Origin: Streptomyces typhae
GTDB taxonomy: Bacteria; Actinomycetota; Actinomycetes; Streptomycetales; Streptomycetaceae
Direction: 5' to 3'
Assembly (NCBI RefSeq): GCF_009755605.1
Contig: NZ_WPNZ01000021.1
Location: 62,001-126,000 of the forward strand
Length of the DNA stretch: 64,000 nt
A program made the translations under genes and the position numbers. Under the pieces are notes generated by a model. It was not told the origin of the DNA and searched no databases. It saw nothing but the letters and a program-made list of their open reading frames with translations. Of this stretch, positions 40,363-48,737 are shown piece after piece; the stretch's first letter is position 1; every line of letters begins with the position of its first letter.

Positions 40363-41409
40363 TCAGACGCGGGTCACCGACGACACCGGCATCATCCCCA
40401 CCGGGTCGTACCGCACGGCCGCGCCGGGATAGGGCGCGTGCACCACCTGGCCGTTGCCGACGTACATCCCGATGTGGCTGGCGTCGCCGCGGTAGGCGAC
40501 GAGGTCGCCGGGCTGTGCCTGGCCGAGCGGCACCCGCCGGCCCGCGCCCGCCTGGGCCTGCGAGGTGCGGGGCAGGCCGACGCCCGCCTGCGCGTACGAC
40601 CACTGGGTCAGGCCCGAACAGTCGAATCCCGTGGGGCCGTTGGCGCCCCACACATACGGTTTGCCGACCGCCGAGCGGGCCGCGGCGATCGCCGCGGCGG
40701 CGCGGCCCGAGGCGGGGGCGCCCGCGCCCGCGAGGTCGGGCGCGTCCTTTCGCGCCGAGCGCGAGGAGCGGCCGGATCCCTCGTACCCCTCGCGCTCCTT
40801 CTCGGACAGCGAGTTGAGCAGCTGCCGGGCCTTGGCGAGCTTGCTCTCGACGGTGCGCTTGTGGCGGGCGACGGTCCTGAGGCTCTTCTCACGATCGGCG
40901 AGCTTGCGGGAGGCTTCGGTGCGTTCCTGGGTCAGGGCGCGCTGGGCCCGCTGGAGCTTGGTGAGTTCGCCGCTCTGCCGGGCGCTCACGCGGTCGAGGG
41001 CGGCGGCCCGCTCCAGGTAGCGGTCCGGGTCGGAGGACAGCATCAGGGCGAGCGCGGGGTCGATGCCGCCCGAGCGGTACTGGGCCCCGGCGAGGGCCCC
41101 GAGGGCGCCGCGCATCGTGTTGATGCGTTCCTGGCCGCGGGCGACCTCGTCCTTGGCCCGGTCGACCTCGGTGCGCAGCAGGTCCGCGCGCTCGTCCGCC
41201 TTGTTGTACGACTCCGTTGCCTTCTCGGCCTGCTCGTACAGGCGGTCCACCGCGGCCTTGGTGTCGGCCCGCGGCTCCCGCGGGGCGGCGCCCGCGGGTG
41301 CGGCGGCGAGGGCGGCCGCGGTGACCACGGCGGACAGGACGGTGCTGGTGGCGGTGCGTACGCACCGGTCGGGACCGGTGGGTGCTGCGGGACGGCGATG
41401 GGACCCCAC
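40363..41409 (-). CDS. NlpC/P60 cell-wall hydrolase, copy 1
   Basis: 348 residues. Signal peptide at 15-42 (VLSAVVTAAALAAAPAGAAP), long coiled coil at about 48-215 (RipA/CwlO-like), and NlpC/P60 domain at about 240-348 with the catalytic Cys in FDCSGLTQWSY, His in DASHIGMYVGNG and a third polar residue (His) in VVHAPYPG. Expected D,L-endopeptidase on peptidoglycan stem peptides, secreted. GTG 41409; the ribosome site GGGGGAG sits in a hairpin of a riboswitch-like leader. A paralogue of the same layout lies immediately upstream on the same strand. Confidence 0.93.
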   Translation of the reverse strand: MGSHRRPAAPTGPDRCVRTATSTVLSAVVTAAALAAAPAGAAPREPRADTKAAVDRLYEQAEKATESYNKADERADLLRTEVDRAKDEVARGQERINTMRGALGALAGAQYRSGGIDPALALMLSSDPDRYLERAAALDRVSARQSGELTKLQRAQRALTQERTEASRKLADREKSLRTVARHKRTVESKLAKARQLLNSLSEKEREGYEGSGRSSRSARKDAPDLAGAGAPASGRAAAAIAAARSAVGKPYVWGANGPTGFDCSGLTQWSYAQAGVGLPRTSQAQAGAGRRVPLGQAQPGDLVAYRGDASHIGMYVGNGQVVHAPYPGAAVRYDPVGMMPVSSVTRV

Positions 41410-41560
41410 GGGTAGCCGCTCCCCCTTCCGCTGGGAGGTGACCTCCGCACGGCGGAGGACTGCCGGTTCCCCCGCGCGGGGCGGGGGCTGCGCCCCGGAT
41501 GTCGGGGAACGCGCGCGACAGTAGCGGCGTGATCACGTCCCGGCCAAAGACCTCCGCTGC
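41410..41560 (-). promoter_or_regulatory. riboswitch-like leader of the NlpC/P60 gene (c-di-AMP class candidate)
   Basis: On the minus strand the leader carries GGGGGAACCGG (41473-41463), a dyad GGAGGTCACCTCC (41446-41434) and CTCCC (41437-41433) able to pair either with that upstream GGAGG or with the ribosome site GGGGGAG (41425-41419). Alternative pairing of the ribosome site and a GGGGAACC element before a cell-wall hydrolase gene fit the ydaO/c-di-AMP riboswitches known in Streptomyces. I cannot confirm the full consensus by eye. Confidence 0.4.
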
Positions 41561-41690
41561 CCGCGCATGCCGACGCCCCGCCTCAGACGCAGGTCATCGG
41601 CGGGGCGCGGGGTCAGCGTGGGCTAACGGAATTCGCCCGATCGGACGGTGCGCGCGGCACCGGTCGAGGGCCGGTTTCCGGACCGCGTCG

Positions 41691-42758
41691 TCAGATGCGG
41701 ACGCCGAACTGGAACGGCATGTTGTTGATCGACTCGTAGCGGACCACGGTGCCGGTGCGCGGCGCGTGCAGGACCTGGCCGTTGCCCGCGTAGAAGCCGA
41801 CGTGGTGCAGGTCGCCGTAGAAGATGACGAGGTCGCCGACGCGCAGGTCGCTCTGCGAGGCGATACGCGTGCCGTAGTTGGCCTGCGCCTGCGAGGTGCG
41901 CGGGATGTTCATGCCGGCCTGGGCGTAGGCCCAGGAGGTGAGGCCGGAGCAGTCGAAGGAGCTGGGGCCCGTGGCGCCGTACACGTAGGGCGAGCCGATC
42001 TTGCTCTGCGCGGCGGCGTAGGCGGACGCGGCGCGGCCCGAGCCCTTGGCGTTGCTCTTGGGAGCCTCGCCCTGCGACGCCTGGCCCTGCTTGTCGAGGG
42101 CCTGGCGCTCGGAGGCACGCGAGGCGCGCTCCTCCTTGTCCTTCAGGGCGGCCCGCTCGGCGGCGGTGAGGGTGTTCAGGAGCCGCTGGGCCTCGCCGAG
42201 CTTGCCCTGGACCTCGCGCTTCTTCTTGCCGAGTTCCGTGCGCGTGGTGGCGAGGTCCTCGAGCTTGTCCGCGGCCTCCTTGCGCTGCTGCGCGAGCGTG
42301 CGCTGCTTGGCCTGGATCTTCTTCAGGGCCTCGGCCTGCTTGGTGCTGAGCTGGTCGAGCGCGGAGGCCTTGTCGAGGTAGTTGTCCGGGTCGGAGGAGA
42401 GGAAGAGCTGCAGCGAGGGGTCGATGCCGCCGGAGCGGTACTGGGCGCTGGCGAGCGAACCGACGCCGCTGCGCAGTTCGTTGAGGTCGTCCTGGCCGCG
42501 GGCGACCTTGTCCTGAAGGGTGTCGACCTGCTTCTCCAGCTTCTGCTGCTTCTCCTTGGCGCCGTTGAACTTCTCGGTCGCCTTCTCGGCCTCTTCGTAG
42601 AGCTTGTCGACCTTGGACTTGACCTCGTCCTTGCTCGGCTTCTCGCTCGGGGCGGCGTTCGCGGCCTGCGAGGTGAGGGCGACGGCCGCGGCGGCGGTCG
42701 CGGTGAGCACGGTCACACGGGCACGGCCCGGCTGCTTCGGTCGACGGTGGGACGCCAC
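41691..42758 (-). CDS. NlpC/P60 cell-wall hydrolase, copy 2
   Basis: 355 residues from GTG 42758 (AAGGAG 9 bases upstream, decisive against ATG-like starts further up). Signal peptide TVLTATAAAAVALTSQAANAAP, coiled coil about 45-235 (KVDKLYEEAEKATEKFNGAKEKQQKLEKQVDTLQDKV and on), then NlpC/P60 domain with Cys in FDCSGLTSWAY, His in DLHHVGFYAGNG and VLHAPRTG. Same architecture as copy 1, clearly a tandem duplicate, but with a different leader: no riboswitch-like elements are evident, only G+C-rich hairpins. Secreted peptidoglycan endopeptidase by family. Confidence 0.93.
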   Translation of the reverse strand: MASHRRPKQPGRARVTVLTATAAAAVALTSQAANAAPSEKPSKDEVKSKVDKLYEEAEKATEKFNGAKEKQQKLEKQVDTLQDKVARGQDDLNELRSGVGSLASAQYRSGGIDPSLQLFLSSDPDNYLDKASALDQLSTKQAEALKKIQAKQRTLAQQRKEAADKLEDLATTRTELGKKKREVQGKLGEAQRLLNTLTAAERAALKDKEERASRASERQALDKQGQASQGEAPKSNAKGSGRAASAYAAAQSKIGSPYVYGATGPSSFDCSGLTSWAYAQAGMNIPRTSQAQANYGTRIASQSDLRVGDLVIFYGDLHHVGFYAGNGQVLHAPRTGTVVRYESINNMPFQFGVRI

Positions 42759-43025
42759 GAAGGCGGCTCCTTCTTCCTCCAGCCGCCTGCCGGGACGGCG
42801 GGCGGGACCGCACGCTGTCACCCCGGGTGGGTGATCAACAGAGCGAGGGTACGAGCCGAGACCCTAGTGACCCTCCTGTGATCAGATCAAATCCTCATAG
42901 GAAAAAAGTCAGCCGCGCAGTGTTTTCTTTACCGAGAATCGACGGGCGGTAGCAGGCATTTGACGCTACGTCGCGCAACAGAACGACCCAATCCGGTCAT
43001 AGGGCGGGGAGTCGCGCAGACCGGC

Positions 43026-44375
43026 TCAACCGCGCGAAAGCCGCTTGAGCAGCACCGCCGAGGCCACCGGCCGGGCACCCGCCTTGGCGATGCCGTCGGC
43101 CACCTCGCGGTCGGTCGACACCACGACCACCGGACGCCCCGGCGGCTCGGCGCGCACCAGCTGCCGGATCAGCTCGTCCGCCGTCACGCCGGGCTTCGAG
43201 AACAGCACCCTGACCCCGCGCGGCGGCGCGAGCAGCACCGGCGCGGCCAGCTCGGCCCCGTCGAAGACGCAGGTCACCTCGGCCCCGGACTGGAGCGCGA
43301 GCTGGGAGAGCGAACCGAGCAGGCGCAGCCGCTGCTTGTCCAGGGGCATCGTGGGATAGCCGGTCTTGGTGACGTTGTATCCGTCCACGACCAGATGCGC
43401 CTGCGGCAGTGCGAGCAACTGGTCGAGAATGGCCGGATCGTTCTCGGACAGGGCACGGGCGGCGATGTCCTTGGGCGTCATCCGCCCCGGCTCGACGGCG
43501 TCGACGGTCTCGGCGGGCCGCACCGACACCGGCGGCAGGGCCAGTTCGCGGCGCAGCCCCTGGGCGGCGTCGAGCACCGTGTCGAGGAGCAGCCGCACCC
43601 GCATGTCCTCGACGCTGCGCCCCTCGCGCGCGGCCCTGCGGGTGGCCTCGAGGGCCGCCTCTGCCTCCCCGAGCCGGGCCTTCAGGCGCCGCGCCTCGCT
43701 CTCGGCGGCCGACAGCTGCGCCTGGCCCTCGGAGCGCACGGCGTCGGTCTCCGCGGCCGACTTGCGCAGGGCGGCCTCGCCACGCTTGATGTCGCTGTGC
43801 GCGCTGCGCAGCTTGCGGTGCGCCGACTCGGCCTCCCGCTTCGCCACGTCGAGTTCGGCGCGCAGCCGATCGGTCTCGGTCTTGGTGTGGGCGCGCGCGG
43901 CGGCCAGCTCGGCGCGCAGCCGCTCCAGTTCGGCCCTGGTCTCCTCGTCGGCCCGCTCGGCGTCCGCGCGCTGGGCCTCCTCGCCGGCCGCGGTGACGAG
44001 CTTCACCCAGCCGGTGGGGCGCAGGACATAGGCCGCCGCGGCGACGTCGAGGGGGTCGGCGGCGGGCGGCGGCGTGCCGGCGTCGAGCGCCCCGGCCAGC
44101 TCCGGCTGCGCCTCCCGCAGGCGTTCGCCGATGCGCTGCCGGAACAGGTGGTCGCTCTCCAGGGCGGCGGCCATGGCGTTGGCGGCGAACCTCACCCGCC
44201 TGCTCGGGGTGAACCGCGCGTACTGGCGCAGCTGGGCCGGCAGCTCGGCGACCGTGAGGCCGCCGAAGCCGTCCGACACGATCTGCACGACCGCCCGCCG
44301 CACACCGTCGGGCAGCGGACGGTCGAGCACCTCGGCGGCGCCGTCCTCCGGCGCTCCGCTCGCGCTCTCAACCAT
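43026..44375 (-). CDS. NYN-domain (YacP-like) putative RNase with coiled coil
   Basis: 449 residues. N-terminal helical region to about 130; coiled coil at about 130-250 (ELERLRAELAAARAHTKTETDRLRAELDVAKREAESAHRKLRSAHSDIKRGEAALRKSAAETDAV); NYN/PIN-like domain at about 290-445: HLVVDGYNVTKTGYPTMPLDKQRLRLLGSLSQLA (first acidic site DGYN), VTCVFDGAE, VRVLFSKPG, ELIRQLVRA, VVVVSTDREVADGIAKAGA. The YacP/Rae1 class are ribosome-associated endoribonucleases in Bacillus; the long coiled-coil extension is actinobacterial. GTG or ATG start at 44375 not firmly fixed. The small CxxC gene lies upstream on the same strand, 35 bases away. Confidence 0.85.
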   Translation of the reverse strand: MVESASGAPEDGAAEVLDRPLPDGVRRAVVQIVSDGFGGLTVAELPAQLRQYARFTPSRRVRFAANAMAAALESDHLFRQRIGERLREAQPELAGALDAGTPPPAADPLDVAAAAYVLRPTGWVKLVTAAGEEAQRADAERADEETRAELERLRAELAAARAHTKTETDRLRAELDVAKREAESAHRKLRSAHSDIKRGEAALRKSAAETDAVRSEGQAQLSAAESEARRLKARLGEAEAALEATRRAAREGRSVEDMRVRLLLDTVLDAAQGLRRELALPPVSVRPAETVDAVEPGRMTPKDIAARALSENDPAILDQLLALPQAHLVVDGYNVTKTGYPTMPLDKQRLRLLGSLSQLALQSGAEVTCVFDGAELAAPVLLAPPRGVRVLFSKPGVTADELIRQLVRAEPPGRPVVVVSTDREVADGIAKAGARPVASAVLLKRLSRG

Positions 44376-44410
44376 CGGTCACCCCACTAACTGTGCGGGG
44401 CCCGCTCCTG

Positions 44411-44650
44411 TCAGGAGCCGGCCCCGGGCCTGTCCACGAGTTCCACCTGATCCACCGCGTTGCACCAGCGGCAGCGGACCGACTCGATGGTCTCACTGAC
44501 CACCTCGCGTTCCTCGACCTCGGGTTCTCCGGCCAGGTCGAGGTGCACATACTCGACGACCTTCGACGACCGCGTCACGTCGAAGCGCGTCAGGTTGCCG
44601 CAGAGGGTGCAGCGCCATCGGGTGGTGTCGGTCGGCAGGGGAACCGTCAT
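44411..44650 (-). CDS. small two-CxxC zinc-ribbon-like protein
   Basis: 79 residues from ATG 44650 (AAGGAAAG upstream). CTLC (about 15-18) and CRWC (about 61-64) pairs frame an acidic segment, suggesting one zinc-ribbon. TRWRCTLCGNLTRFDVTRSSKVVEYVHLDLAGEPEVEEREVVSETIESVRCRWCNAVDQVELVDR is conserved-looking; I do not know a function. Likely transcribed ahead of the NYN gene, so a role in RNA metabolism is conceivable but unsupported. Confidence 0.8.
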   Translation of the reverse strand: MTVPLPTDTTRWRCTLCGNLTRFDVTRSSKVVEYVHLDLAGEPEVEEREVVSETIESVRCRWCNAVDQVELVDRPGAGS

Positions 44651-44797
44651 CGTGACGTTCGCTTTCCTTCGGGAACCGTGGTGCGTATTGCCCGTAACCC
44701 TAAGGCCTGGGTAAGGGGCTCCGTACGCATACGAGCGCGCGGGGCGTTCTGGGTGTATTTGCACCGTCGAGTGGCCTTCTGTCCATATGCTCTGTCC

Positions 44798-45529
44798 ATG
44801 ATCAGTTCGTGGGTTCCGGCCGTCGGCCGGGTGGTGCGGCAGCAGTCGGCTCCGGTGACGTACACCCTGATCGTCGCGTGCTGCGCGATCTTCGTGATCT
44901 CTCCGAACTCCGGCCTCAACCCCGTCCACGGCACCGGCGACGCCCTCGTCACGGCGCAGCAGGCCTACTTCGAGCGCTGGGGCGTCGTGCCCGACGAACT
45001 TCTCAGCGGCAGCCCGCGGGCCTGGCTCACGCCCGTGACCGCGCTGTTCGTGCACGGCAGCTGGCTGCATCTGCTCGGCAACATGCTGTTCCTGTACGTG
45101 TTCGGGCTCATGGTCGAGGAGCGCATGGGTCACCTCCACTACGCACTCTTCTACGCCGGCTGTGGGGCGCTGGCCCTGCTCGCCTACGCGATCGCGCACG
45201 CGGAGTCCGGCCAGACCCTCGTCGGCGCCTCGGGGGCGATCTCGGCCGTGCTCGGCGCCTTTCTCCATCTCTTCCCGAAGGCGCGGGTCACCAGCCTCTT
45301 CCCGTTCCTGTTCTTCCTGCCGCTGCGGTTCCCCGCCTGGGTGGTGCTGCCGTTCTGGGTGGCGCTGCAGTGGGTGGCGGCGGGGCAGGCAGGCCGGGGC
45401 CCCGCGGTGGCGTACCTGGCGCACCTGGTGGGCTTCTCCCTGGGGTTCCTGTACGCCTGGGTGCGTGGTCGGGGGCCAAGTACAGTGAAGACCTCTGGCA
45501 AGGCCACCGAGGGAGACACTCAGCCGTGA
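44798..45529 (+). CDS. rhomboid-family intramembrane serine protease
   Basis: 243 residues, six membrane helices. Catalytic Ser in LVGASGAISAVLGAF and His in AVAYLAHLVGFSLGFLYAW; oxyanion helix Asn/His in FVHGSWLHLLGNMLFLYVFG; the L1 loop carries ERMGHLHY. Cleaves transmembrane substrates. ATG 44798 has no convincing ribosome site (CATATGCTCTGTCC upstream), so the message may be leaderless. The stop overlaps the start of the Lrp-domain gene (GTGA), so they are coupled; the functional link is unclear. Confidence 0.92.
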   Translation: MISSWVPAVGRVVRQQSAPVTYTLIVACCAIFVISPNSGLNPVHGTGDALVTAQQAYFERWGVVPDELLSGSPRAWLTPVTALFVHGSWLHLLGNMLFLYVFGLMVEERMGHLHYALFYAGCGALALLAYAIAHAESGQTLVGASGAISAVLGAFLHLFPKARVTSLFPFLFFLPLRFPAWVVLPFWVALQWVAAGQAGRGPAVAYLAHLVGFSLGFLYAWVRGRGPSTVKTSGKATEGDTQP

Positions 45530-45807
45530 TCACCGCGATCGTGCTCATCAAGACCAGCGTGGACCGGATTCCCGAGATCGCCGAGTCGATCGCCGCCCTC
45601 GACTGCGTCAGCGAGGTCTTCTCGGTGACCGGGACCTACGACCTGATCGCCATGGTCCGTGTCACCCGCCACGACGACCTCGCGGACGTCATCCCGGGGA
45701 AGATCAGCAAGATCCCGGGCGTGGAGGGGACGGACACCCACGTGGCCTTCCGCACGTACTCGCAGCACGACCTGGAAGCGGCGTTCGCGATCGGCCTGGA
45801 CTCGTAG
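45526..45807 (+). CDS. stand-alone Lrp/AsnC ligand-binding (RAM) domain
   Basis: 93 residues consisting only of the effector-binding domain of Lrp/AsnC regulators: ITAIVLIKTSVDRIPEIAESIAALDCVSEVFSVTGTYDLIAMVRV and then GVEGTDTHVAFRTYSQHDLE. No HTH. Such proteins form rings and bind amino acids, and may modulate full-length Lrp proteins. GTG 45526 with GGGAG 10 bases upstream; overlaps the rhomboid stop by four bases. Confidence 0.92.
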   Translation: MITAIVLIKTSVDRIPEIAESIAALDCVSEVFSVTGTYDLIAMVRVTRHDDLADVIPGKISKIPGVEGTDTHVAFRTYSQHDLEAAFAIGLDS

Positions 45808-45848
45808 CCGCCCCTGGATCCCGCGGCCGCCCCAGGATGAGGGTTTCC

Positions 45849-45864
45849 TCATCTGCGGCTCATC
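45849..45864 (+). promoter_or_regulatory. OmpR-type direct-repeat operator, copy 1
   Basis: TCATCTGCGGCTCATC: two TCATC half-sites with 11-base period, typical of winged-helix OmpR/PhoB-family sites. It lies 34-49 bases before the gene that opens the two-component locus. The same 16 bases recur at 48689-48704 before the transporter gene. Confidence 0.65.
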
Positions 45865-45897
45865 TGGTGAGGCGGTACGCCCCGCACGATCGCTGCC

Positions 45898-46446
45898 ATG
45901 GTCTTCTCGCATCGCATCGCGGCTCTGACGGCCGTCGTGGCGATTCCGCTCGGCATCGCCGTGACGAGCTACGTCCTCGCCGACACACCCTCGGCCCCCG
46001 AGCCCCCGCCCAAGGTCGAGCTGGACAGCGGCTCCCCGTCGGGCACACCGGCGAAACCGCCGCCCACCCCGAGCGACCAGGTGGTCTCCCCGCCCCCGGT
46101 CGGCGAGAGCTCCACAAACGGCACGGACAGGCACGGCGATCAGGGCGGCGCGGGTGACGCGGGAGACTCCGGTGACGCGGGTGACGCGGGAGACAGGAAC
46201 GGCGACGGCGGCACCGGACCCGGCGGCGGTCCCGGCACAGGCGGCGACCCGGGATCCGGCGGCGGCTCCGGATCAGGCGGCGGCTCCGGATCCGGCGGCC
46301 ACCCGGGCACCGGCGGCGGCTCAGGCCACGGTGGCAGCGGCCCGGGCTCCGGCGGAGGCGGCAACCCCGGCAGCGGCTCCGGGTCCGGGTCCGACGACGA
46401 CGCGGGCGACGACGACGCGGACGACGGCCCCGGCGACGACGGCTGA
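45898..46446 (+). CDS. secreted or membrane-anchored Gly/Asp-rich protein
   Basis: 182 residues. Signal or anchor helix at 7-28 (AALTAVVAIPLGIAVTSYVLA), Pro-rich segment, then a Gly/Ser/Asp low-complexity region (SGGGSGSGGGSGSGG) ending in DDDAGDDDADDGPGDDG, which could bind cations. Not a recognised family. It opens the two-component operon and carries the direct-repeat operator upstream, so it is probably a target and perhaps an extracellular partner of the kinase. The kinase frame starts inside its 3' part. Confidence 0.75.
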   Translation: MVFSHRIAALTAVVAIPLGIAVTSYVLADTPSAPEPPPKVELDSGSPSGTPAKPPPTPSDQVVSPPPVGESSTNGTDRHGDQGGAGDAGDSGDAGDAGDRNGDGGTGPGGGPGTGGDPGSGGGSGSGGGSGSGGHPGTGGGSGHGGSGPGSGGGGNPGSGSGSGSDDDAGDDDADDGPGDDG

Positions 46447-47938
46447 CACGACCGGTCCCGGGCACCGCGGCCCCGCGTCCGATCCCGGGCACCGCGGCCC
46501 CGCTTTCGACCCCGGGCGCCGCAGGCTCTCCGCGCGCGTCCGCATCCTGCTGTGGCTGCTCGTGGTGATGACGGTCGCGCTCGCCGCGGTCGCCACGACC
46601 ACCCGCTCGATCCTCCTGCGCGACGTCGACCACCGCGTCGACCGGCTGCTCGCCCAGGAGACCGGCGAGTTCACCAACTTCGTCGACCGGGGCGTCGACC
46701 CGGACACCGGCGAGAGCTTCACCGACCCGCGCCGGCTGCTCAAGGTCTTCCTGGAGCGCCAGTACGCGGACCCGGGCGAGGAGCTGATCGGCCTGGTGCA
46801 GCGCGCGGACGCGGACCCCGCGCAGTACACCCAGCCCCGCGACCTCTCGGTGCGCCACGCGCTGCACCACGACCCGGCGGCCCGGCGGGCGATCTTCGCG
46901 GCGCGCGGCTCCACCGGCACCCTGGACCGCCCCACCGGCGAACTGCGCTGGTCCAAGGTCGACATCGCCCGGCACGGCGGCGAGCCCGAGGCCGCGTTCG
47001 TCGTGGCCTTCCACCCGGCCGCGGAACAGGCCAAGGCGGACGACGTGTTCCGCATCCTGCTCGCCATCTCCGGGGTGGCGCTGGTGCTCACCACCGGCAT
47101 CGCGTGGGCGGTCGCCGGGCGCATCCTCAAACCCGTACGCGTGGTGCGCACCGCCGCCGCACAGCTCACCGGGCAGGACCTGACGCGGCGCATCCCCGTG
47201 CACGGCAGGGACGACATCGCCGCCCTCGCCGAGACGTTCAACGGCATGCTGGACCGCCTGGAGCGGGCCTTCGCCGCGCAGCGCGAGTTCGTCGACGACG
47301 CCGGGCACGAGCTGCGCACGCCCATCACCATCGTGCGGGGCCACCTGGAGCTGATGGGCGGCGCCAGAGAGACCGCCGCCGAACGCGAGGAGACGGTCCG
47401 GCTCGTCACCGACGAGCTGGACCGCATGAGCCGCATCGTGGAGGACCTGCTGCTCCTCGCCAAGGCCGAGCGCCCGGACTTCATCAGGCCGGAGCCGGTG
47501 CAGGTCGCCGAGCTCACCGCCGACGTCTTCGTGAAGGCGCGCACGCTCGGCGACCGGCGCTGGGAGCTGGCCGAGGTCGCCGACATCGAGGCCCGGCTCG
47601 ACGCGCAGCGCATCACCCAGGCGATGGTCCAGCTCGCCCAGAACGCCGTCCAGCACACCGTGTCCGGGCAGCGCGTCCGCATCGGCTCCCGGGTCGCCGC
47701 GGACCGCGTCGAGCTGTACGTCGCCGACAACGGCCCGGGGGTCCAGGTCCAGGACGCCGAGGTCATCTTCGAACGCTTCCGCCGCGGCACGTCCCGGCGC
47801 GGGGCCAGGACGAGCGGCGCGGGGCTGGGCCTGTCCATCGTCCGCGCGATCGCCCAGGGCCACCGCGGCGAGGCCCGGCTGCGCCCCACCGAGGGCGGCG
47901 GCGCCACCTTCGTACTCGTACTGGAGGACCAGACGTGA
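46331..47938 (+). CDS. sensor histidine kinase (HAMP, HisKA)
   Basis: Two membrane helices (LLWLLVVMTVALAAVATTT and VFRILLAISGVALVLTTGIAWAVAG) frame an extracellular sensor of about 170 residues; then HAMP (RILKPVRVVRTAAAQLTGQDLTRRIP), HisKA with the phospho-His in FVDDAGHELRTPITIVRGHLEL, and ATPase boxes NAVQHTV (N), VADNGPGV (G1), RGARTSGAGLGLSIVRAIA (G2). Start is unclear: no ATG, GTG or TTG lies in frame between the end of the preceding gene and the first helix. In-frame GTGs occur at 46154, 46172, 46181 and 46331, all within the preceding gene and without ribosome sites; 46331 is the nearest. The signal is unknown; partner is the next gene. Confidence 0.85.
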   Translation: MAAARAPAEAATPAAAPGPGPTTTRATTTRTTAPATTADTTGPGHRGPASDPGHRGPAFDPGRRRLSARVRILLWLLVVMTVALAAVATTTRSILLRDVDHRVDRLLAQETGEFTNFVDRGVDPDTGESFTDPRRLLKVFLERQYADPGEELIGLVQRADADPAQYTQPRDLSVRHALHHDPAARRAIFAARGSTGTLDRPTGELRWSKVDIARHGGEPEAAFVVAFHPAAEQAKADDVFRILLAISGVALVLTTGIAWAVAGRILKPVRVVRTAAAQLTGQDLTRRIPVHGRDDIAALAETFNGMLDRLERAFAAQREFVDDAGHELRTPITIVRGHLELMGGARETAAEREETVRLVTDELDRMSRIVEDLLLLAKAERPDFIRPEPVQVAELTADVFVKARTLGDRRWELAEVADIEARLDAQRITQAMVQLAQNAVQHTVSGQRVRIGSRVAADRVELYVADNGPGVQVQDAEVIFERFRRGTSRRGARTSGAGLGLSIVRAIAQGHRGEARLRPTEGGGATFVLVLEDQT

Positions 47939-47966
47939 GCACGGACCCGACCACCGGGAGCCGGAC

Positions 47967-48629
47967 GTGACCCGCATCCTGATCGTGGAGGACGAGGAGC
48001 GCATCGCCTCCTTCGTCGACAAGGGGCTGCGCGCCAACGGCTTCACGACGACGATCGTTGGCGACGGCGACACCGCGTACGACTACGCCCTCACCGGCGG
48101 CTTCGACCTGATCCTGCTCGACATCGGGCTGCCGGGACGCGACGGCTTCACGGTCCTGCGGGAGCTGCGCGAGGCACGCGTGTCGGCGCCGGTGATCGTG
48201 CTGACGGCCCGGGACTCCGTGCGGGACACGGTCGCCGGGCTCGAAGGCGGCGCCGACGACTGGATGACGAAGCCGTTCCGCTTCGAGGAGCTGCTCGCGC
48301 GGGTGCGGCTGCGGCTGCGCACGGCGGCCCGCGCACCCGAGGTGACCGTCCTGCGCACCGGCGAGGTGACGCTCGACCTGCGGACGCGCCGGGCTCGTTC
48401 GGGCGAGCGGACGGTGGACCTGACGGCCCGTGAGTTCGTGCTCCTCGAACTGTTCCTGCGCCACCCGGGGCAGGTCCTGTCCCGCGAGCAGATCCTGTCC
48501 CACGTGTGGGGCTACGACTTCGACCCGGGCTCGAACATCGTCGACGTGTACGTACGGGCGCTGCGCAAGAAGCTGGGCGCAGAGCGGGTGGAGACGGTAC
48601 GGGGGATGGGGTACCGGCTGCCGACGTGA
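47967..48629 (+). CDS. OmpR/PhoB-family response regulator
   Basis: 220 residues. Receiver: ILIVEDEERIASF, phospho-Asp in LILLDIGLPG, Thr in VIVLTARDS and Lys in WMTKPFRF. Winged helix: VDLTAREFVLLELFLRHPGQVLSREQILSHVWGYDFDPGSNIVDVYVRALRKKLGAERVETVRGMGYRL. GTG 47967 follows the kinase by 28 bases with CCGGGAGCC upstream. Likely binds the 11-bp-spaced TCATC repeats at 45849 and 48689, and so controls its own locus and the downstream transporter. Confidence 0.95.
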   Translation: MTRILIVEDEERIASFVDKGLRANGFTTTIVGDGDTAYDYALTGGFDLILLDIGLPGRDGFTVLRELREARVSAPVIVLTARDSVRDTVAGLEGGADDWMTKPFRFEELLARVRLRLRTAARAPEVTVLRTGEVTLDLRTRRARSGERTVDLTAREFVLLELFLRHPGQVLSREQILSHVWGYDFDPGSNIVDVYVRALRKKLGAERVETVRGMGYRLPT

Positions 48630-48688
48630 GGGGGTCACAGCGGGTCGCAGCAGGCCCGGCGGGCCCCGGCGGCTCGGTGAAGTTCCCT

Positions 48689-48704
48689 TCATCTGCGGCT
48701 CATC
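48689..48704 (+). promoter_or_regulatory. OmpR-type direct-repeat operator, copy 2
   Basis: Exact second copy of TCATCTGCGGCTCATC, 34-49 bases before GTG 48738 of the transporter gene, the same distance from the start as copy 1. Confidence 0.65.
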
Positions 48705-48737
48705 GGTGGCTCACGGCGCGCCGGAACCCTTGACGGC

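Noticed and set aside
42759..43025. Riboswitch before NlpC/P60 copy 2
   Set aside because: The leader has A/T-rich and hairpin segments but none of the conserved elements seen for copy 1.
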